Shown: positions 35,401 through 44,400 of the stretch, piece after piece
Layout: every line of letters begins with the position of its first letter
Numbering within the stretch: the first letter of the stretch is position 1
Assembly (NCBI GenBank): GCA_034359265.1
Contig: CP136895.1
Location: forward strand, 6,822,501 to 6,886,500
Direction of reading: 5' to 3'
DNA: 64,000 nt
Source: Canna indica
Lineage: Eukaryota > Streptophyta > Magnoliopsida > Zingiberales > Cannaceae
Translations under genes and position numbers: made by a program
The notes under the pieces: generated by a model
Database searches by the model: none
What the model saw: only the letters and a program-made list of their open reading frames with translations
What the model was told of the DNA's origin: nothing

Positions 35401-38400
35401 GATGGCTGTTATAAGTTTTCTTGCAGGACTTCTTCGTACAGAATCCTCACAGGTGTCTCAAATTCATACTAGTGCTCTTGTTAGTCGTCACAATGGTCGA
35501 GGTGGTTATCGAGGAGGAAGGACAAGTAATCGTAACAAAGATGATTCTCGTAGACAAGAGTCAAGCATTGTTTGTTATTATTGCCATGAGTCAGGCCACA
35601 CAAAATATACATGCAAGAAACTACAAAGTAAGTCTCAGCGTGATCCATGTGCTCATGTTGTGACTTCTTTTGACAATACTATTCTAGTCTCTGAAGATGA
35701 GTATGCCAAGTTTACCCGGTACCAGCAATCAATGAAATCCACTGCTTCTACCACTACTCTTGCCGAGTCAGGTAACTCCAATGCATGCCTTGCTTCGTCA
35801 TCCTCCAAATGGGTCATTGATTCTGGTGCCATAGATCATATGACAGGTAATCAAAAACTTTGTACCTCTTTTGAACAAAAATCAATATCTTCCGGTGTCA
35901 CAATAGCAAATGGGTCTACATCTTCTATCCTTGGTTCAGGAACTATTAGTCTTAACCAAGGACAGGGTTATCATCTCGTCGCTATCTCGTCGAGATAGCG
36001 ACGAGATATCACTGTCTCGGTAGATTTGCCTGTATCGTCTGGACGATACAGGCGATCCCGAGATATCGCCTATCTCGTCGGGATCTCGTCCAATCTTGGA
36101 CGAGATCCCGACGAGATGGGCGGTACAAGAAAAGAAAAAAAAAACACGGGATTCGAACCCTGGCCCGCGCGGTGGACCAGAAAGGTTCCACCGCTGGGCC
36201 AGGGGTTTTTTTTGCGATTTTTTCCATCCAACTTAGTGATAAGGATATCTAAATTATTGATTTTTTTTTAAAAAAAACCTAACTTAAACCCTCCGATCAG
36301 CGCCTGTATCTTCTTCAATCTTCTTCCTCCCTCCCCGTCGGCGACTCTCTCGGAAGCTTCTTCGCATCCCGTCGGCGCCTCACTTCTCCGGCGAAGCTTT
36401 TCTATTTTCCGGCCAGGTATGTTCCGGCGATCTTCTCTCCACGGCTCGGCACATCTGCATTTCCATTTTCCGACATTTCTTTTTTTTTCCGACATAGCTG
36501 CTGCAAACCAGAACAGCTAAGCTGTTCTTGAATCAAGAACAGCTTAAAGCTGTTCTGGAATTTGATTCCAGAACAGCCTTAAGCTGTTCTTGAATGATGA
36601 ATCAAGAACAGCCTTAAGTTGTTCTTGTCTTCTTGAATCAAGAACAGCTTAAAGCTGTTCTGAAATTTGATTCCAGAACAGCCTTAAGCTGTTCTTGATT
36701 CCAAAACAGCTTTAAGCTGTTCTTGAATCAAGAACAGCTTAGCTGTTCTGGTTTTGATTTCAGAACAGCTAAGCTAGTAAGTTGTTCTGGAATCAGTTTG
36801 ATTCCTTATTTATGCTTGATAAGTTGATAGTATATTTGCATTGTCCTTGTTTAGCTGTGTGTCTGTGTTCATTTTGTATTGTGTATTTGTGTGCAACATT
36901 GTTTATATTGTGCAGTAAATTATGGAGGGAAATTTCGGTGAAACGCCTTATGATCCTTCTAAAGATCCTAAACGGAAACCGAACTCGAAAGATATTGGTT
37001 GGAGATATGGATATTGGCCGGATTTAAACAAAAGACAATTGATTGCATGTTCACTTTGTGGCAACCAATTGAATGGAGGAATCACAAGACTTAAACAACA
37101 TTTGGCGGGTGGTTATGGAGACGTGAAAAAATGTGATAAAACCACAACGCTGATAATGAGAGAAATGCATGATGCCCTTGCAGCTAAGAGGAAGACACCA
37201 TTCAGTTTGGATGATGAACAAAAAGCAGTGGCACCAGTAGATCATTCTACAGCTTCCAACTCCATGACAAGCTCGGGAACAATTTACAAGAAGAAGAAAA
37301 AAGATGTTGCTATTCAATTTGCAGCAATGTCACAAGTGTCACACTCACAATCCACATCACAGACCAAGATTGGTGGATTGTTATAGAGAACTCCAGAAGA
37401 AATTGTGGATGAAAGACACTCCAAAGGTCCTAGCCAACAGACCATTGAAAGGTCTTTGAAGACAAAAGAGACTATTGAAAAAGTTAACATGTATGTAGCC
37501 AACTTCTTCTATGAGAATGTCATTCCTTTCAATGCGGCAAACTCAAGAAGCTATGAGTTGATGGTTGAAGGCATAACACAAATTGGATCGGGCTACAAAC
37601 CACCCACATATCATGAGTTGCGGGTTCCTTTATTGAAAAAGGCAAAAGAACAAACAGAAGATTTAAAGCGCAAACATGAAGAGGTTTGGGAAAGAGATGG
37701 GTGTACTCTTATGTCAGATGGGTGGACAGACAGAAGAGGGAGACAGTTGATAAATTTTCTTGTAAATAGTCCGCAAGGGACTATTTTCTTGGCTCTGTTG
37801 ATGCTTCAAGTCAGTGTCATGATGCTCAGATGTTGACTGACTTACTTGAGACCAAGATTGAAGAAATTGGCCCAAGTAATGTTGTTCAAGTTATCACAGA
37901 TAATGGCGCCAACTATAAGGCAGCGGGGAGATTGTTGGAGCAAAGGTTGCCTACACTGTTTTGGACCCCTTGTGCCGCACATTGCTTGGACCTTATGTTG
38001 GAAGATGTGGGAAAAATGAAAGAATTCAAGCCTACAATCGCAAGAGCAAGATCATTGACCACATTCATTTATAGACATGGTCGCCTTCTTGATGCGATGA
38101 GGGAGCACACTAACGGACATGATCTTGTTAGACCCGGGGCTACTAGATTTGCGACTGCATTTCTAATATTGCCATGTTTGAGGAAATTTAAACAAGAGTT
38201 GCAGCAGTTGTTTGTAAGTCAAGATTGGTTTGCTTCAAAATTGTGCAAGACCGAAGCGGGAAAGAAAATTTATGAATTAATCCATGCGGTTAAATTTTGG
38301 GAGGCAGTTGAAGATTGCATTAGAGCATCACAGCCTCTACTTGTGGTTTTGAGGATAGCGGATGGTGATGAAAAACCCGCTATGACGGAATTAGCCGCGG

Positions 38401-41400
38401 CAATGGGTGAAGCTAAGAGGATCAAACAAGTCTTGGCCCACAAATCCACTTTGTGCAAAAAAATCATTGATATCATTGAAAGTCGATGGGAGCGTCAAAT
38501 GGAAACACCATTATATGGTGCGGCTCTATTTCTCAATCCGGGCAAGTATTTTGACATCAAGAAAAATGATGTCGTGTACTCGGGGAAACTACGTGAAGAC
38601 TTCAATGATGTACTTGAGAAATTAGTGTTGGATGATACAATGCGATCCAAGATGCTTCTAGATGCCGATATGTATGATGAAGATCGAGGACCTTTTGCAA
38701 GAGAGATGGTGATTAGAGAGCGCTCAAATAGGATTCCTCGTAAGTATATTGTGTATTATTTTATTTATTAATATTTATTGTCTTTACATATTTTTGAATT
38801 TTAATATTTTATATTTTTAATGTTAGTTGAATGGTGGAAATCCTTCGGTGGACGTACTCCCGAGTTTTCAAAGTTTGCAAAGCGCATTGTTAGTCTTTGT
38901 TGTTCGTCCTCCGGGTGTGAACGAAATTGGAGCACTTTTGAATTTGTAAGTAATTAAATATTTTATGCTTTTTTAGTACTTTCTTAGTAGTTATTACTTA
39001 TTATTTTTATTTAATTACTTTTCCTTTGTATAGATTCACACCAAGAAAAGAAATAGATTATTGCGCCAAAGATTGAATGATTTGGTATATGTCCAATACA
39101 ATCGAAAGATTGCCACGAGATTTCAAAAAGTTCGTGAATGTGGCAAAAACTATGATCCACTAGTACTTGACGATTTTGATTGGGGGACAAATGCGTGGTT
39201 CAACAATGATGATGAAGAGGATGATAGAATTCCTTTTGAGCTTGTTGATGAAGCCATTGGTGCTTCAAATGCCCTTGAGGGTCGTAATTTTCCAAGGAGG
39301 CGTGGAGTTAATGAGCTTGTCACTTATAATCGACATCATCGTGGTTCTACTTCTACTTCTACTTCAAGATTGGTGGATGAAAATTCAAGTGATGAAGGAG
39401 AAGAAGAGATATTTCCAAATGATGATGAAGACATTAAAGATGATTTTGGGCTCAAACCAACTACTCCTCCAATAGATAATACCCCTAATGAAGACATTGA
39501 AGATGATTTTGATAATCTTTTTTAGATTGGACTATTGGAGATTTGGTGATTGTGATGACTTTAGCTACTTGATGTTTATTGTTTATGCTATGTGAATTGG
39601 ATTTTTGTATATTCTATGTTTGCTATTTTGTTACTTTGCTATGTGGGTGGTTTGTATATTCTATATTTGCTACTTTGTTATGTTTTATGATTCATGACAA
39701 TTATGTTTACTACTTTGCTACGTGCAATATCATAAGTAATGAGTCTAATGACTTCCAATGTTATTTTATATATATATATATATATAATATATTATATTGT
39801 CGATATATCGCGACGCGAACGATATATCGATCGCGAAACGATATATCGATATCAAGGTTCGCTACCGCGAAATTTTTTTGGTCGCGATAATAAGCTTGAC
39901 CAAGGAACTATTAGTCTCACTTCATCTATTTGTTTGACTGATGTTTTAATTATACCCAACTTTGCCTTCAATTTACTCTCTGTCAGTAAACTTACTCGTG
40001 CATTGAATTGTTTTATCTCATTTTATTCCGACATTTGTCTCTTTCAAGATCTTATGACGAAGCAGATTATTGGTAAAGGTCATGAGTCTGGAGGTCTCTA
40101 CTACCTAGATCCAGAGGTGCCATGGTCCATTGCTTGTTCAAGTGTTTCCACCCCTTTTGAGGTACACTGTCAAGTGGGACATCCTTCTTTGTCTTCCCTA
40201 AAGAAATTATATCCTCAGTTTCAGAGCTTGTCTTCATTAGACCGTGAGTCATGTCAGTTTGCCAAACACCATCGTCTTCCCTCTTGTCCTAGAGTCAATA
40301 AACGGGCTATTACTCCTTTTGAGTTAGTCCATTCTGATGTTTGGGTCCTTGTCCAATTATGCCCAAAACTAGTTTCAAGTATTTTGTTACCTTTGTTGAT
40401 GAATATTCTTGTGTTACTTGGTTATATTTAATGAAAAATCGTTCAGAGTTGTTCTCCCATTTTTGTGCCTTTTGTGCTGAAATGAAGACTCAATCTAATG
40501 TTCATGTACGTACATTAAGAAGTGATAATGCCAAAGAATATATTTCGGAAAAGTTTCAGTCCTACATGACTGAGAATGGCATTCTCCACCAAACTTCTTG
40601 TGTCGATACACCTTCTCAAAACGGAGTGGCTGAAAGAAAAAATAGGCATCTTCTTGAAGTTGCTCGAGCACTTCTCTTCCAAATGAAAGTTCCTAAGGAA
40701 TTTTGGGTTGATGCTGTTTCAACAGCTTGTTTCTTAATCAACCGTATGCCCTCCTCTGTCCTGAATGGTGATATCCCTTATATTGTGCTCTTTCCTTCTA
40801 AATCTTTGTTTCCTATTGAACCCAAGATATTCGGTTGTACATGCTTTGTTCGTGATGTTCGTCCTCAGGTCACTAAATTAGATCCCAAAGCTCTGAAGTG
40901 TATTTTTCTTGGCTACTCTCGTCTTCACAAAGGATACAGATGTTATTCTCCCACACTCAATCGTTATCTTGTATCCACTACTGTCACATTTCATGAAAAT
41001 ACTCCTTTCTTTCCTTTATCTTCTACTTATGACAAATAGGGGGAGGAAGATGATCTACTCATTTATATTGTGGCTCAGTGTGTTCCTCTTGCTGCACCTG
41101 CTAGGCCTCCTATTGTTCATATGTATTCCAGAAGGTCAAAGACTCAGGACTCATGCACTTTACCAGCTTCTTCGTCGTCGGATGCAGTGGCAAATAATCC
41201 TGATCCTAGTCTCGATCTACGCATTGCCCTTCGAAAAGGTAAACGTCAGTATAATTATCCTATTTCATCATTTGTTTCATACACTCACCTGTCTTCTTCC
41301 TCTAGCTCTTTTATTGCATCCTTAGATTCTGTGTCTATTCCTAAAACTGTTAAAGAAGCCTTGTCTCATCCTGACTAGCGTGCTGCAATGGTAGAGGAAA

Positions 41401-44400
41401 TGATGGCATTAGATGGTAATGGTACTTGGGACTTGGTGAACTTACCTGAAGGGAATATAGCTATTGGGTGTAAATGGGTGTTTGCCATCAAGACTAATTT
41501 TGATGGTGAAGTGGATCGTTTGAAAGCTCATCTGGTTGCTAAGGGGTATGCTCAGGTGTATGGTGTTGACTATTCTGACACTTTCTCTCCGGTTGCTAAG
41601 CTTTCTTCAGTTCGACTATTCATTTCTATGGCGGCTACTTTCAGCTGGCCATTACATCAGTTAGATATCAAGAATGTTTTTCTGCATGGTGATCTCCAAG
41701 AAGAAGTTTATATGGAGCAACCACCTGAATTTGTTGCTCAGGAGGAGTATGGGAAGGTTTGTCGTCTTCGAAAATCCTTGTATGGCTTGAAACAAAGTCC
41801 TCGTGCTTGGTTTGGGAAATTCAGCGAGGCAGTTCACGAATTTGGAATGCAAATGTGTAAGTGTGATCACTCTGTATTTTACAAACGATCTCAAGTTGGC
41901 ATAATTCTACTAGTTGTGTATGTAGATGATATTGTTATTACTGGGAGTGAGACTGCAAGTATTTCATCTCTTAAATCCTTTCTTCATAGTCGATTTAAGA
42001 CAAAAGATTTGGGGTTGTTGAAGTATTTCTTAGGTGTTGAGGTTACAAGAAGCAAGAAAGGAATATTGTTGTCTCAGAGGAAGTATGTTCTTGACTTGTT
42101 GACAAAAACAGGAAAATTGGGTGCTAAGCCATGTAGTACACCAATGACTCCTGGTTTGCAGCTAACCAAGGAAGGTGAACAATTTGAAGACTCAGAGGGA
42201 TACACAAGACTTATTGGAAAGCTAAACTATCTTACAATGACTCGTCCAGACATTGCTCACCCAGTTAGTGTCGTTAGTCAGTTTATGTCTTCTCCAACAA
42301 TCGAACATTGGGCTGCTTTAGAACAAATCTTGTGTTATTTGAAGGGGGCTCCAGGACGTGGTCTTTTTTATGGAAATCATGGACATACTGATATTGAATG
42401 TTTTTCAGATGCAGATCGGGCAGGATCCAAGATGGATAGAAGGTCAACTACGGGATATTGTGTCTTTGTTGGAGGAAATCTGGTTTCATGAAAAAGTAAG
42501 AAACAACATGTAGTATCTCGGTCTAGTGCAAAATCAGAATATAGAGCTATGGCACAAACTGTGTGTGAGATAGTATGGATATATAAGCTATTAAGTGAAG
42601 TTGGACTGAAGACTACTCTACCAACAAAGTTGTGGTGTGATAATCGAGCTGCCATTCATATCGCTTCCAATCCCGTGTTTCATGAAAGAACCAAGCATAT
42701 TGAAATCGATTGCCACTTTGTTCGTGACAAGATTCAACAGAAGTTCATCTCTACAGAACATGTTAAGTCAGAAGATCAACTAGGAGATATCTTTACAAAG
42801 GCTTTGAATGGGGTTCGAATTGATTACATTTGTAACAAGCTGGGCATGATTAATCTATGCTCCAACTTGAGGGGGAGTGTTATAATATATTCTACTCTAA
42901 TTAGGGAATATTGTGTCATAATTAGATAATTAAGTGCTATAATGAGAGAATTGATTGTTAGCTTGATTATAGGGATTCATTGTATTTATTGTTTCCTAAA
43001 TTAAGGTTTCCTAAATTAAGGTTTCCTAAAGAAGGAACCTAGGTTGTATAAATAGGAGGTCTCTCATTGTGAATAAACATTATTATTCTTTCTCCTACAT
43101 ATCTTTCTACACTATTCATGCCCTTCATCCCCAGAGGATTAAACTTTGAGGTTTTGTATGGTTATTGCGTTCCCAACATTTCCCTACCCAAAACAGTATC
43201 ATATTTTCCAGCTCCTTTGCTATTGCTGCTTTTCCTTGAATACCCTTTGGTTTTGTAATACCCTTTGGTTTCTTCGAACCATATAGTCTAGATCAAGACA
43301 GCCACCACGACAAGCATCTTTTCTCCATTTGCATTGTTTTCCTCCTGCATGCACTTCACCCTTTGAAATGTGATGTGAATTGGCACAGTCTACTCTTCGC
43401 ACATATGTTTTTCCAACTTGCCATTAGGGAATTACATACCGTTGTCATATGCATTATTGTCTCCTCATGTTGGTGACACAATTCAAACATCTAATTGTTA
43501 ATACTTAATAAATGAGATGAGCATTTGACTATTTATAAGAGTAAACAAATTACAACGTTCAAGTTCTATTACCTTTTCTATGCTTTCTTGGTAGAAGATT
43601 TGAGTTCTACACAATCACAAAATTCATTCTGCTCTTCAATCATACAAGGAAAATGTGATTTCATTTTGTATTCTAAAGCATTATAATAATTTACATAAAG
43701 TAGGTTCCAGTAAGCAGAGAAATTATGGCAAAGGAATCACGAACAAAAATGAGTAGTAATAAATTAAGGTTTGTGCTAACAGAGACATACTTTCGAAGTA
43801 ATGCATTAACTTGTTCTAGCCCATCAAACGTAGATTGGAAACACATTCTCTGCAGCAGATTTTGAAATATCAGTCTATAACAAAACAAACATAATTAGTT
43901 GAGGTAAAAAGAAAGAAAGATAAACTTTGCCATAAGAATTTGTCATAGTAGATCAGCCTACCTCAAACCCTTGATGATGATTAAATATTCATATTGCAAA
44001 ATATGCATAAAATTAGTAATCTAGTTTTAGCAATGAATCCATGTTCAGGTGTAAAACACGTACATCTATTTGATCGACAAGTCGTTCCACTTCTGGTGTC
44101 AGAATCTGCATAAGGAAGAAATATGAATGACTAAGATTATAGGGAAATGAGAGAAACATGACACACTGATAGAAGAAACAGAAATCCATTTTCTGAAGGA
44201 ACATTTATTTACAGAATATTTTAATGCAATAATGCACTTATAGCAAAAGAAAATCAATTTCCACCTACATATTCAAAATCCTCTATTGACATCCCCTTTA
44301 GCATCTTCACTCTATTCTCTATCACCAACTGCTTCTCCTCCTCTTTCCAAATTCTCATCCAGTTAGACCAATCAGCATGCGCTCCTTTTTCCATTTCCTC

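Larger units (their letters stand above)
35963..39898 (+). mobile_element. hAT DNA transposon, 3936 bp, nested in the copia element
   Basis: It is bounded by a perfect 8-bp duplication ACCAAGGA (35955-35962 and 39899-39906). The termini CAGGGTTATCATCTCG and (inverted) CAAGCTTATTATCGCG are imperfect inverted repeats of hAT type. The left 170 bp holds many TCTCGTCG/CGACGAGA words; the right 110 bp holds CGATATATCG-like words. It carries a BED-finger/dimerisation-type transposase gene (36922-39525), a palindromic repeat array and a tRNA-like segment. The small element at 18715-19549 has the same ends. It inserted after the copia element. Confidence 0.95.
34514..43111 (+). mobile_element. Ty1/copia LTR retrotransposon with nested hAT insertion
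   Basis: It is flanked by a perfect 5-bp duplication CTATT (34509-34513 and 43112-43116). It has LTRs of 204 and 234 bp, a primer site after the 5' LTR and a GGGGGAG purine tract before the 3' LTR. The domain order gag, protease, integrase, reverse transcriptase, RNase H defines copia. The span is 8598 bp, of which 3944 bp is the hAT element plus one copy of its target duplication, so the original was about 4650 bp. Coding regions carry several frameshifts and stops. It is inserted in intron 4 of the OXA1-like gene, antisense to that gene. Confidence 0.95.

Noticed and set aside
36145..36206. Functional tRNA gene
   Set aside because: Boxes are present, but the acceptor stem and a normal anticodon arm are not.
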